A stretch of 64,000 bases of DNA from Candidatus Competibacteraceae bacterium (lineage in GTDB: Bacteria > Bacteroidota > Bacteroidia > CAIKAF01): the NCBI GenBank assembly GCA_014879445.1, contig JACSSC010000020.1:48655-112654 (forward strand), in the 5' to 3' direction. The translations under genes were made by a program, and so were the position numbers. Positions within the stretch are counted from its first letter, which is position 1; the number at the start of each line of letters is the position of its first letter. Positions 26,287 through 35,213 of this stretch are shown here, in pieces. The notes under the pieces are model-generated. The model did not search any database. It saw only the letters and a program-made list of their open reading frames with translations, and was not told the origin of the DNA.

Positions 26287-27486
26287 ATGAAAGAGATTCG
26301 TTTTGTAAACACAAGCCGAGAGCGTTGGAAAATGCTTGAAGACATGTTAGCTGCTACAGGGAAGAAAGACCCAGACCGGTTATCAGAATTATATATTCAA
26401 CTCACCGACGACCTATCATACGCCCGAACATATTATCCTGACAGTAAAACTACACAATATTTAAACGGCCTATCAGCACATCTTCACCGCGAGATATACA
26501 GAAATAAGAAAGAAGACAGCAATCGGTTTGTGTATTTCTGGACAACCGAATTACCACTTACTATTCGGAAATACCATCACATAATGGGTCTTTCATTCAT
26601 TGTTTTCTTCATATCATTTACAATTGGATGGATCTCAGCTGAAAATGACCCCGGATTTGTTCGGCTTATTCTTGGCGACAACTATATCAACATGACCGAA
26701 GAAAATATTTTAAACGGCCAACCCATGGACGTTTATGGTAAGATGAGAGAAGGCGCAATGTTTTTATACATTACTCTCAACAATATTTATGTTTCCTTTT
26801 TGTTTTTTGTATTAGGCATTACATTTGGCATTGGCACACTTTGGCGACTATTCAGCACAGGCATTATGGTAGGGGCTTTCCTCAATTTCTTTTACCAAAA
26901 AAACCTACTTACAGATGCCATGTTGGCTATTTGGATGCATGGCACAATCGAAATTTCTGTTGCTGTGATTGCAGGAATGGCAGGCCTTGTACTTGCTTCC
27001 GGCATCATATTCCCGAATACATACTCCAGAATGGAATCAATAAAACGAAGCGCCATGGATGGATTAAAAATTGTAATGGGCCTCATACCTTGCTTCATCA
27101 TTGCCGGATTTATAGAGAGTTTTCTTACTCGTCATTATAATGCTAGTGTAATGCTTAGCATGAGTGTCATTCTATTTTCATTAGCATTTATTATCACATA
27201 CTTTATTATTTATCCTATTTATCTCGAAAAAAAAATAAACAGAGCCAAAACATCTATCATTAAAAGATATAATCATAATTTAATACTTTCACTTTTAATT
27301 CATATTTGTATAATATCCCTGACTGTTTTTTTTGCTTTAGTTTTATTTTTCATTACAAATAACACCAATATTATTAAATTTTTAATTCCGCTTTTAGTTC
27401 CGCTTGGAATTATATTCCATATTATATACTTAACTTCTTATAGAAACAAAACCGATAAAGAACAAAACAACACCCATGCAGAATAA
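26287..27486 (+). CDS. SpoIIM-family (stage II sporulation protein M) membrane protein
   Basis: A 399-residue membrane protein. After a soluble N-terminal 95 residues come about five helices of the SpoIIM domain, with ISFTIGWISAEND, LNNIYVSFLFFVLGITFGIGT, GIMVGAFLNFFYQ and IWMHGTIEISVAVIAG, the last two being family hallmarks. A C-terminal extension adds two more hydrophobic segments (LILSLLIHICIISLTVFF, FLIPLLVPLGIIFHIIY) in locally very AT-rich DNA. Outside spore formers this domain occurs in the MoxR/DUF58 locus, not in sporulation. First gene of a six-gene operon; it overlaps the next by 11 bp. It likely forms a membrane complex with its neighbours. Confidence 0.9.
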   Translation: MKEIRFVNTSRERWKMLEDMLAATGKKDPDRLSELYIQLTDDLSYARTYYPDSKTTQYLNGLSAHLHREIYRNKKEDSNRFVYFWTTELPLTIRKYHHIMGLSFIVFFISFTIGWISAENDPGFVRLILGDNYINMTEENILNGQPMDVYGKMREGAMFLYITLNNIYVSFLFFVLGITFGIGTLWRLFSTGIMVGAFLNFFYQKNLLTDAMLAIWMHGTIEISVAVIAGMAGLVLASGIIFPNTYSRMESIKRSAMDGLKIVMGLIPCFIIAGFIESFLTRHYNASVMLSMSVILFSLAFIITYFIIYPIYLEKKINRAKTSIIKRYNHNLILSLLIHICIISLTVFFALVLFFITNNTNIIKFLIPLLVPLGIIFHIIYLTSYRNKTDKEQNNTHAE

Positions 27487-28465
27487 AATAGATGAGATCG
27501 TATTCCTCAAGATGAGAGATGCCGGTGAGGTGTTGGCCATTACATTTAGATTCATCAGAGAAAATTTCAAAACACTTACACTGGGCATACTGCTTATTGT
27601 TATTCCGTTTTACATCATAGGGTCCATTCTCATGATTAGTTCAATTGACGGACTTTGGATGGATCAACCCGAATCACAGAATTTATCTTCATTAGGCACA
27701 ATGATGTTGGCCATGCTGTTTCTAGGTTTGGGATCAGTGATGCTTATCACCTATGTAAATGAGCTCATGAAATATGTATGGCAACATCCGGGCGAACCTC
27801 TTCCCGGCGTATGGCATATTTGGAAACCTACTCGCCGATATTTCTGGTGGAATCTGCTGCACTTAGTGGTTTGGTTTATCGTTGTATGGATGTTTATGCT
27901 CAGTATGTATATCGTGTTTTTTCTCTTCATGATGGGAGGCATTGCGGGCTTATCAAGCGGCTCAATTTTTATTGCTATTGTAATGGCTTTGCTTGGCATT
28001 GTATCCATGCTTTTTGTGATGCTTTATACGGTATCTGCCACTTTGCCCATGTTTTTTATTGCAACCTGCGAAAAGACAAATATTTTTTCAGCTCTAAGTA
28101 GAAGTTTTAGCTTAATGCATGCCACAAGATCTAATTTCAAAAGTGCTATGCTTACTAATCTACTTGCATTTTTTATTCAAATGATTATTTCTAGCAACAT
28201 TATCATACCCATTTTAATCATTGAAGGATTGATTGAATACAATTCAGGGGAATCAACTATACTCAGCGGACCAAAAACATTCATCAAAGTATTTTATGGC
28301 ATCACCTATCTCATCAGCCCTTTTTTATATGCCATTCCGCTCATAGGAAACGGAATGAATTATTTCAGCATGCGTGAACGAATTGATGCAACCGGCTTGC
28401 GGCATAGAATCAGCGAGATTGGCCAACAAAAAGATTTTGATATCTATCAATATGAAGAAGATTAA
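27476..28465 (+). CDS. Multi-pass membrane protein of the MoxR/DUF58 locus
   Basis: A 329-residue protein with about six membrane helices (LGILLIVIPFYIIGSILMI, MLAMLFLGLGSVMLITY, WFIVVWMFMLSMYIVFF, FIAIVMALLGIVSMLFVML and others). It keeps the Bacteroidota locus pattern in which a polytopic membrane protein sits between SpoIIM and DUF4129 proteins. N-terminal DAGEVLAITFRFIRENFKTL resembles the soluble lead of such proteins. It overlaps the SpoIIM gene by 11 bp. No catalytic motif is visible; a structural or transport role in the membrane complex is inference. Confidence 0.75.
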   Translation: MQNKIDEIVFLKMRDAGEVLAITFRFIRENFKTLTLGILLIVIPFYIIGSILMISSIDGLWMDQPESQNLSSLGTMMLAMLFLGLGSVMLITYVNELMKYVWQHPGEPLPGVWHIWKPTRRYFWWNLLHLVVWFIVVWMFMLSMYIVFFLFMMGGIAGLSSGSIFIAIVMALLGIVSMLFVMLYTVSATLPMFFIATCEKTNIFSALSRSFSLMHATRSNFKSAMLTNLLAFFIQMIISSNIIIPILIIEGLIEYNSGESTILSGPKTFIKVFYGITYLISPFLYAIPLIGNGMNYFSMRERIDATGLRHRISEIGQQKDFDIYQYEED

Positions 28466-28478
28466 ATAATCGGATGTA

Positions 28479-29276
28479 ATGATGCAATACAAACATATAT
28501 TTATGCTCGTTCCGGTAAAATATTTTGCCCGAATATTAAACGAGCTATGTTATGTTAAAAAAATACACATCCCTATCATCTTATTAAGTTTGTTCATATT
28601 CAGTATGCTTTCAGAAACACATGCACAATCTGAATTGCCAAAACACGAATGGAGAGAATTCGACAAAAAGCAAATAGAAAAATTTCGATCTGATAAAGAT
28701 TTTGATTACCACGAAAAAACCACAACCAAATCAAAAGAAACATTAAACTGGCTTGAAAAACTTCTAGAGCGATTATTCCGTGATAACTGGAGCCCGGAAG
28801 TAAACAACGGCCTGTTTGACCTTGTAACCATTATCATTATTGTATTAATTATGATTATTGTCATTTGGGCATTATCAAAAGCAAAATTAAAGTGGATTAT
28901 TACTGGCAAAGGAGCAAAAAGTGAATATACTGAGATGTATCCTGACATTGAAAACATTCACGAAATTTCGTATGAAGAAGAAATAAAGAAAGCAGAAAAA
29001 GAGAACAATTTTCGAAATGCCATTCGGCTACACTATCTCAAACTGCTGAAAGAATTGACAGACAAAGATTGTATTGAATGGCAACCACAAAAAACCAATC
29101 ATGAATACAGCTCAGAACTGCGACAAACACATTATGCATTTCCTTTCAATAACCTTACCAATTGGTTTGAATATACATGGTATGGAGGTTTTATTACAGA
29201 TGAATCGCTTTATCTACATATAAAACAGACCTTCCTTTCCTTTCCTGAAATAAAACCCAAAAAACACATAATCTGA
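28479..29276 (+). CDS. DUF4129-type membrane protein
   Basis: A 265-residue protein with an N-terminal hydrophobic segment (IPIILLSLFIFSMLSETHAQ, signal-like), a periplasmic part, a central membrane helix (LVTIIIIVLIMIIVIWAL) and a cytoplasmic C-terminal domain. That domain carries the DUF4129 pattern: FRNAIRLHYLKLLKELTD, then NHEYSSELR and WFEYTWYGGF. The likely start is at or just after 28479 (ATGATG); an in-frame Met at residue 10 is an alternative. DUF4129 proteins recur next to MoxR, DUF58 and DUF4350 proteins. Biochemical function unknown. Confidence 0.82.
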   Translation: MMQYKHIFMLVPVKYFARILNELCYVKKIHIPIILLSLFIFSMLSETHAQSELPKHEWREFDKKQIEKFRSDKDFDYHEKTTTKSKETLNWLEKLLERLFRDNWSPEVNNGLFDLVTIIIIVLIMIIVIWALSKAKLKWIITGKGAKSEYTEMYPDIENIHEISYEEEIKKAEKENNFRNAIRLHYLKLLKELTDKDCIEWQPQKTNHEYSSELRQTHYAFPFNNLTNWFEYTWYGGFITDESLYLHIKQTFLSFPEIKPKKHII

Positions 29277-29281
29277 TAAAA

Positions 29282-30475
29282 ATGAGTAAAGGAAAAACAT
29301 ACTTCATTTTTATAGCTACACTCATTTTAATTTTTTTGGCTATTCAAACTATTCGTCCTGAACCAAAAAACTGGAAACCATCCTTTTCAAAAATCCATAA
29401 ATGGCCATATGGGAATTATGCACTATTCAGATTATTGGAAAATATTTTCCCCAAACAACACATCATATATTCGCGAACATCTCCCTACACTTTTTTACCG
29501 GAATATGAAAATGGATTCAACTATATTCTAATAACAAATAAATATACAGCCGGTGATGAGGAAAACGACGCATTATTTAATTTTGTTAGTAGAGGAAATA
29601 ATCTCTTTATTGCCACCTCTGAAATCAATTACATATTGTATCAGCAAACCGGACTGAGTATCGAAAGTGATTATTCGCATCCCGACTCATTACTCACTTC
29701 AACGATAAATTTTACTGAAACATCGCTAAAAAAGAATGAAGGGTATAAATTCCGTGGCAGTCATGTTTCAAACTACTTTTCAATAGATAGCTTGATGAGC
29801 TCCTATGAAATTCTTATATTAGGAAAAAATGCAAAGAATCAACCTAATTTTGTTTGTATGAAAATAGAAGAGGGGTTATTGTTTATGCATGCCAATCCAT
29901 TGGTATTTACCAACTACAACATAGTATATGACCCCTTAAATCAAGAATATGTGAGTAAAGCGCTATCCTATTTACCGATTCAATCAGTTATATGGGACGA
30001 CTATTACAATCTCGGCCCGGAGGGGTCAACAAGCGAAGTCAGATATCTGTTATCCTCCCCATATTTAAAAACGGCATGGTTTATTTTGCTTTTTTCTATA
30101 TTGACTTATATGTTAACTGAAAGCAAACGACGGCAACGTATTATTCCGGTAATAAAACCGCCCATCAACACCACACTAGAATTTACGCATACGGTTGGGC
30201 GATTGTATTTTCAGCAGAAAGACCATGCCAATCTGGCTCGCAAAAAAGTAACATACTTTTTAGAAAGCATCAGGCGCAGGTTTAATATTGACACGCAACA
30301 AATCAATGAGGAATTTGCCGAGCAGTTGTCAGCAAGATCAGGTGTAGATAAAGACACCGTTCAATCCGTTACAAAACACATTCAGCGCATTCAATCTGGA
30401 ATTGCCGCATCCGAAAAAGAACTTTTGGCATTAAGCCATTCAATTGATATGTTTAATATAAAATCAAACGCATGA
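29282..30475 (+). CDS. DUF4350-domain protein
   Basis: A 397-residue protein with an N-terminal helix (YFIFIATLILIFLAIQTI), a DUF4350 domain that begins SFSKIHKWPYGNYALFRLL and includes YILITNKYTAGDEENDALFNFV and GNNLFIATSEI, and a second membrane helix near 265-285 (TAWFILLFSILTYMLTESKRR). The remaining 110 residues form a cytoplasmic helical tail (LARKKVTYFLESIRRRF). The domain resembles a glutamine amidotransferase-like fold without catalytic residues. It overlaps the MoxR gene by 4 bp (ATGA). It is expected to be part of the same envelope complex as its neighbours. Confidence 0.85.
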   Translation: MSKGKTYFIFIATLILIFLAIQTIRPEPKNWKPSFSKIHKWPYGNYALFRLLENIFPKQHIIYSRTSPYTFLPEYENGFNYILITNKYTAGDEENDALFNFVSRGNNLFIATSEINYILYQQTGLSIESDYSHPDSLLTSTINFTETSLKKNEGYKFRGSHVSNYFSIDSLMSSYEILILGKNAKNQPNFVCMKIEEGLLFMHANPLVFTNYNIVYDPLNQEYVSKALSYLPIQSVIWDDYYNLGPEGSTSEVRYLLSSPYLKTAWFILLFSILTYMLTESKRRQRIIPVIKPPINTTLEFTHTVGRLYFQQKDHANLARKKVTYFLESIRRRFNIDTQQINEEFAEQLSARSGVDKDTVQSVTKHIQRIQSGIAASEKELLALSHSIDMFNIKSNA

Positions 30476-31464
30476 TGGAACAAGAAATGCAACCTCAGGA
30501 ATTCAAATCACGGATAGAATTGACAAAACTCAGACAATCAGCAGATGAAATACGCAGCGAATTAGGGCAAATCATTGTTGGTCAACACCAAATGATAGAT
30601 CTTTTGCTAGTGGGCTTATTGTCTGATGGGCATCTTTTAATAGAAGGTGTGCCGGGTATTGCTAAAACCCTCACGGCCAAGCTGCTTGCCAAAACACTTT
30701 CCATAAAGTTTTCACGCATACAATTCACGCCCGACTTGATGCCATCAGATGTTATTGGCACAACGGTATTCAATCTAAAAAACTCAGAATTTGAATTTCA
30801 TCCCGGCCCCATCTTTGCCAACATTGTACTTATTGACGAAATCAACCGCGCTCCGGCCAAAACACAAGCAGCTCTCTTTGAATGTATGCAGGAAAAACAA
30901 GTTACCATTGATGGTAAAACCTATCCCCTTCCGCCACCATTTATCGTATTGGCTACCCAGAATCCTGTTGAGCAGGAAGGAACTTACCGACTTCCCGAAG
31001 CTCAACTCGACAGGTTTATGTGCAAAATCGAAATCACTTATCCGGCACATGAGGAAGAAGTCAGCATCCTAAAAAACCATCACAGCCAAAAAGGTAATTT
31101 CTCTCCAAATCGGATTAAAGAAATATTATCTGCAGAGCAAATACTTGCGCTACGAAATATTGTACAAGAAGTACAAGTAGAAGATAAACTCATTGAATAC
31201 ATCGCTGCTATTGTTAATAAGACACGCGGTCATAAGTCATTATACTTAGGCGCTTCACCACGTGCTTCCATTGCAATACTAACGGGCGCAAAGGCCTATG
31301 CAGCCATCAACGGAAGAGATTTTATTACACCTGACGATGTTAAATTTATTGCCGCTCCTGTCCTCATACACCGAATCATGCTTACACCCGAAAAAGAAAT
31401 GGAAGGATTAAATACAGCTAATGTTGTTCAACAAATTCTCGACTCAATAGAAGTTCCCCGCTAA
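30472..31464 (+). CDS. MoxR-family AAA+ ATPase
   Basis: MoxR ATPases act as chaperones that mature or activate partner complexes, typically with VWA or DUF58 proteins. The 330 residues contain Walker A GVPGIAKTLTAK (near 62), the MoxR-typical FTPDLMPSDVIGT, Walker B VLIDEINRAPAKTQAALFE (near 119), sensor 1 LATQNPVEQEGTYRLPEAQLDRF and the C-terminal ASPRASIAI with the TPDDVKFIAAPVLIHRI block. All ATPase residues appear intact. A second ATG three bases in (30475) is equally possible as the start. It is followed after 2 nt by the DUF58 gene. Confidence 0.95.
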   Translation: MMEQEMQPQEFKSRIELTKLRQSADEIRSELGQIIVGQHQMIDLLLVGLLSDGHLLIEGVPGIAKTLTAKLLAKTLSIKFSRIQFTPDLMPSDVIGTTVFNLKNSEFEFHPGPIFANIVLIDEINRAPAKTQAALFECMQEKQVTIDGKTYPLPPPFIVLATQNPVEQEGTYRLPEAQLDRFMCKIEITYPAHEEEVSILKNHHSQKGNFSPNRIKEILSAEQILALRNIVQEVQVEDKLIEYIAAIVNKTRGHKSLYLGASPRASIAILTGAKAYAAINGRDFITPDDVKFIAAPVLIHRIMLTPEKEMEGLNTANVVQQILDSIEVPR

Positions 31465-31466
31465 AC

Positions 31467-32813
31467 ATGGCATTGATACGATTCATACGATCCTTATATT
31501 TCACCGTATTCTTCTATGCATGTATGGGAGTATTTATTATTCTATTTACCTACATCCATTTTGATTATTATTATTTAAATTTTATTTTAATACTATCATT
31601 GTTGATATTTATTCTGGGTTCAACACTATCAGAAATAATAATGCTTTACCGTTTCAAGCAACCAATCGTTGCAAAACGCCTTACAGGCGAAAAATTATCA
31701 AATGGCGACTTTAACGATATCACCATCCAGATTACAAACAAATATCCTTTTTCTGTACTAATCCGACTGATTGACGAAGCACCTATTCAGTTTCAACTTC
31801 GCAAACTCTCCTACTCCATATTGATGAATCCGGGAGAAACTAAAAACATCACCTATACGTTGCGACCCACACGACGAGGAGAATACATGTTTGGGAATAT
31901 CAATGTTTTTGCAAAAACAATTATGCCTTTGGTTCAGCGCAAAATCATTATCCCGGCAGAAACTACTTTACCTGTTTACCCATCATTCATACAAATGCGT
32001 AAATATGAAATTATGGCCATATCGAATCGGCTTACCATGATTGGGGTAAAGAAGATGCGACGCATTGGACATAATCTTGAATTTGATCAGATTCGCGAAT
32101 ATGTGATAGGAGATGATTACCGTACGGTTAACTGGAAAGCTACAGCCCGTCGTTCAAAGCTCATGGCAAACCAATACATGGACGAACGTGCACAACCTGT
32201 TTATTGCATGATTGATATGGGGAGGGTAATGAAAATGCCATTCAATGAACTTACCCTACTCGACTACAGCATCAATGCTTCATTAGTCATATCCAATGTG
32301 GCATTGATTAAGCACGACAAAGCAGGCATTATCACATTCTCCCACAAAACCGACAGCTTTTTACAAGCAGAACGCAAAGCAAGTCAAATGCAAAAAATCA
32401 TGGAATTGCTGTATAGGCAAAAAACAGGATTCTTGGAAACTAGTTATGAACTCCTTTTTTCAACAGTTATCCGACGCATCAACCAGCGTAGCTTACTTTT
32501 ACTCTTTACAAATTTCGAAACCGTTGCTTCTATGCACCGACAACTACCCTATCTAAGACAATTGGCCAAACGACATTTGCTTGTAGTCATCTTTTTTCGT
32601 AATACCGAACTGGTCTCATTTATTCAAAAACCTGCCACTCATACTGAGCAAGTATATCTTAAAACCATTGCCGAAAAATTTGATTTTGAAAAACGATTAA
32701 TTGTAAAAGAGCTCGAAAAACATGGCATTGCATCTATCCTCACAGCACCCGAAAATCTTACCGTAAATACCTTGAACAAATACCTTGAACTCAAAGCCAG
32801 AGGTCTTATTTGA
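31467..32813 (+). CDS. DUF58-domain protein
   Basis: A 448-residue membrane-anchored DUF58 protein, the usual MoxR partner. Two N-terminal helices (YFTVFFYACMGVFIILFTY, LNFILILSLLIFILGSTL) lead into an immunoglobulin-like region (about 70-170), then the DUF58 signature YVIGDDYRTVNWKATARR (near 213) and a VWA-like domain beginning QPVYCMIDMGRVM. The metal-site serines of a true VWA (DxSxS) are not present: the sequence reads DMGRV. This is common for DUF58 proteins. It is the last gene of the operon. Confidence 0.92.
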   Translation: MALIRFIRSLYFTVFFYACMGVFIILFTYIHFDYYYLNFILILSLLIFILGSTLSEIIMLYRFKQPIVAKRLTGEKLSNGDFNDITIQITNKYPFSVLIRLIDEAPIQFQLRKLSYSILMNPGETKNITYTLRPTRRGEYMFGNINVFAKTIMPLVQRKIIIPAETTLPVYPSFIQMRKYEIMAISNRLTMIGVKKMRRIGHNLEFDQIREYVIGDDYRTVNWKATARRSKLMANQYMDERAQPVYCMIDMGRVMKMPFNELTLLDYSINASLVISNVALIKHDKAGIITFSHKTDSFLQAERKASQMQKIMELLYRQKTGFLETSYELLFSTVIRRINQRSLLLLFTNFETVASMHRQLPYLRQLAKRHLLVVIFFRNTELVSFIQKPATHTEQVYLKTIAEKFDFEKRLIVKELEKHGIASILTAPENLTVNTLNKYLELKARGLI

Positions 32814-32838
32814 GTTTTCATTTTCATTTGTATATTTA
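32810..32838 (+). promoter_or_regulatory. Promoter of the WD40 gene (TTG-18-TATATTTA)
   Basis: TTG at 32810 and TATATTTA at 32831, 18 nt apart, match the Bacteroidota -33/-7 pair with one mismatch in the -7 element. The TTG overlaps the end of the DUF58 gene. The leader would be about 12-15 nt. Confidence 0.5.
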
Positions 32839-32856
32839 CACTCAACAAACAATCGC

Positions 32857-33816
32857 ATGAAAAATAAAATTTTCTCTACCATTTTATTTGCCCTAATTAT
32901 TAACCTAAGTTATGCCCAAGATGCAAAAACCGTGCTTAGTGGCCATTCCGATTTAATCTGTGGTGTTAGTTTTCATCCAGGTGGTAAACAAATCGCTACA
33001 ACCGGAAGTTGGGACTACACTACTATGATTTGGGATATTAATACAGCCAAAAACATTCATACCCTGACCGGTTTTTCAGACGCCCAAATATCATGTACAT
33101 ATTCGCATGATGGGAAACTCCTAATTACCGCTGGAAGCGACAAAAAAATTCATGTCTATCAGACAAAAAACTGGAATGAAATGTTTTCATTCGAATGCCC
33201 GGCCACAATATGGTATATTGATATTTCTCCCGACAACAAAACATTGGCTGCCGGATGCTGGGATGGTAACATTTACCTCTTCGACATGAAAACAAAAAAA
33301 TCAACCAAATTATCAGGGCACAAAGACAATGTAAATTGCGTAAACTTTAGTCCTGACGGAAATTACCTCGTAAGTGCATCGGAAGATAATACGCTAATGA
33401 TTTGGGATATTCATAAACAAAATGTAACTCGTACACTCATTGCTCATTCTAAATCCGTCATGATTTGCAAATACAGCCCCGATGGTAAAAAAATTCTGAG
33501 CGGAAGTGACGACAACCAAGCCATCTTATGGAATGCTAAAAGCGGTAACCCAATACATCGTTTTGATATGCCCGACATGGTTAGAGCCGTAGCATTTAGT
33601 CCGAATGGTAAATGGCTGGCAGCTTCCGGCGCTTCTAAAGATGCCAGTATTCGAATTTTTGACACAAACACATTTGCCGAACTGGCCATCCTTAAACACC
33701 ATAATTCATTTGTCAACTCAATGTCGTTCAGCCCTGACAATAAATCACTTGCCAGCGTAAGCTCCGACAAAGATTTAGTAATATGGAATCTTAGCAAATT
33801 CAATATATCACAATAA
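32857..33816 (+). CDS. Secreted seven-blade WD40 beta-propeller protein
   Basis: A 319-residue protein: signal peptide MKNKIFSTILFALIINLSYAQ, then seven WD40 repeats covering the whole mature chain, each ending in a WD-like dipeptide (MIWDI, VYQT, YLFDM, MIWDI, ILWNA, RIFDT, VIWNL). Seven repeats make a closed propeller with no other domain. I start at 32857 because the ORF-track start at 32785 lies inside the DUF58 gene and before the promoter and signal peptide. It should act as a periplasmic or exported protein-binding scaffold. The next gene begins directly after its stop, hinting at a functional pair. Confidence 0.9.
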   Translation: MKNKIFSTILFALIINLSYAQDAKTVLSGHSDLICGVSFHPGGKQIATTGSWDYTTMIWDINTAKNIHTLTGFSDAQISCTYSHDGKLLITAGSDKKIHVYQTKNWNEMFSFECPATIWYIDISPDNKTLAAGCWDGNIYLFDMKTKKSTKLSGHKDNVNCVNFSPDGNYLVSASEDNTLMIWDIHKQNVTRTLIAHSKSVMICKYSPDGKKILSGSDDNQAILWNAKSGNPIHRFDMPDMVRAVAFSPNGKWLAASGASKDASIRIFDTNTFAELAILKHHNSFVNSMSFSPDNKSLASVSSDKDLVIWNLSKFNISQ

Positions 33817-34452
33817 ATGACACAAAGAATCTTCGCACTATTTTTCTTTTTCAGCATAACATTCAATACAAATTCTCAGCTTAAGGTGGGCGTATTTTAT
33901 ACGTATGAAGATTTCATCAACAACGACTATGACCCAATGGACTTCAGTAAGGTCTATACTTCACATATTGGTTTATACAATCCTCAGGGAAAGTTGGTTA
34001 CCGTTAAGTATTCTAAAATGTGGGGATATCTGCATAGAAACGACATCGTGCGTGTAATGCCCGATAGAAAATTATATTTGGTTTTCAGTATCGGTAAAAT
34101 CATCACATACATCAACACGGATTGTACTTTTAATATCTATAAAAACAAAAAATATTTCGAACCGAACTGCCTGAGATGGGGATTCTCCAACATCAGAACA
34201 TTTTACATATCAGAAGATCTGAATTCAGCGATATTACCTATACAGGAAGATAAATGGGAACCAGATGTAAAAGCATTGCTCACAAAAGGATTGCGTGATG
34301 ACATTACTTGGGAAGAATTTTCAATGAAAAATGATAAGGAAATGCCGATAGTCGAAAAAATCCTTAGATACATACAGATTGACAAAATTAATGGCCGAGG
34401 CATTAATGTTGATCCTGATGAAATCAGCATTAATATTGGTGAGAAATATTAA
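33817..34452 (+). CDS. Secreted protein of unknown function, paired with the WD40 protein
   Basis: A 211-residue protein with a signal peptide (MTQRIFALFFFFSITFNTNS) and no recognised domain. The mature part is rich in Tyr and Asp/Lys (GVFYTYEDFINNDYDPMDF), with three Cys residues. Its ATG abuts the stop of the WD40 gene (taaATG), so the two are almost certainly cotranscribed. A ligand or partner of the propeller is a reasonable guess only. Confidence 0.72.
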   Translation: MTQRIFALFFFFSITFNTNSQLKVGVFYTYEDFINNDYDPMDFSKVYTSHIGLYNPQGKLVTVKYSKMWGYLHRNDIVRVMPDRKLYLVFSIGKIITYINTDCTFNIYKNKKYFEPNCLRWGFSNIRTFYISEDLNSAILPIQEDKWEPDVKALLTKGLRDDITWEEFSMKNDKEMPIVEKILRYIQIDKINGRGINVDPDEISINIGEKY

Positions 34453-34454
34453 GC

Positions 34455-35189
34455 ATGTCGCTATTTATCAATTTAAAAGATCAGATTCGAAGCACCTTAC
34501 AATGGCTGCATCTCGACATTACGCCTAATCTTCGTTACGACCGACTCACTTTGCGCATCATGCAAAAAGTAATCAAGCCGGATTCTAATTGTATAGATGT
34601 GGGCTGCCATAAAGGCGAAATTTTAGATCAAATTCTTCGACTTGCACCGCATGGAAAACATTTCGCATTTGAACCCATTCCAATATTCTCAAAATCCCTT
34701 CAACAAAAATATGCTTCTCTTGTTTCAATTTTCCCCTTCGCTCTATCCAATCAGGCCAGAACAACTTCATTCCATTTTGTGAAAAATGCGCCAGCATTCA
34801 GTGGTATCAAAGAAAGGTCTTATCTAATAAACAATCCTAACATTGAAAAAATAGAGGTGGAATTAAAGCGATTAGATGACGTACTCCCCGTGGGTTTACC
34901 TATTCACTTTATCAAAATTGATGTTGAAGGAGGCGAATTTGACGTGATGAAAGGAGGTATCAACACAATTAAAACATACAAACCCATTATTATATTTGAA
35001 TCAGGACTGGGTGCAAGCGATCGATATGGCACGCTACCACAGGATTTATACCTTTTTATCAAACAAGAGGCAGGACTTCATGTTTCACGACTACAGGATT
35101 TTTTAAACCACTCAAATCCCCTTTCCCTACACGAATTTGTTCAATGCTATGAGCAAGAAAAAGAATTTTATTATGTAGCTCACCCCTGA
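34455..35189 (+). CDS. FkbM-family SAM-dependent methyltransferase
   Basis: A 244-residue class I methyltransferase of the FkbM type. Motif I is CIDVGCHKGEILDQIL (near residue 46), followed by FAFEPIP and the family-typical LDDVLPVG...IHFIKIDVEGGEFDVMKGG block, then KPIIIFESG. FkbM enzymes often O-methylate sugars or polyketides. It starts 2 nt after the preceding stop and precedes the DUF2752 gene by 24 nt. No glycosylation genes are adjacent here, so the target is unknown. Confidence 0.9.
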   Translation: MSLFINLKDQIRSTLQWLHLDITPNLRYDRLTLRIMQKVIKPDSNCIDVGCHKGEILDQILRLAPHGKHFAFEPIPIFSKSLQQKYASLVSIFPFALSNQARTTSFHFVKNAPAFSGIKERSYLINNPNIEKIEVELKRLDDVLPVGLPIHFIKIDVEGGEFDVMKGGINTIKTYKPIIIFESGLGASDRYGTLPQDLYLFIKQEAGLHVSRLQDFLNHSNPLSLHEFVQCYEQEKEFYYVAHP

Positions 35190-35213
35190 TGATTTTTTTA
35201 TATATTTAACCCA

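Noticed and set aside
33444-33866. 140-residue minus-strand ORF across the WD40 gene end
   Set aside because: Shadow of the WD40 repeats in another frame; no independent support.
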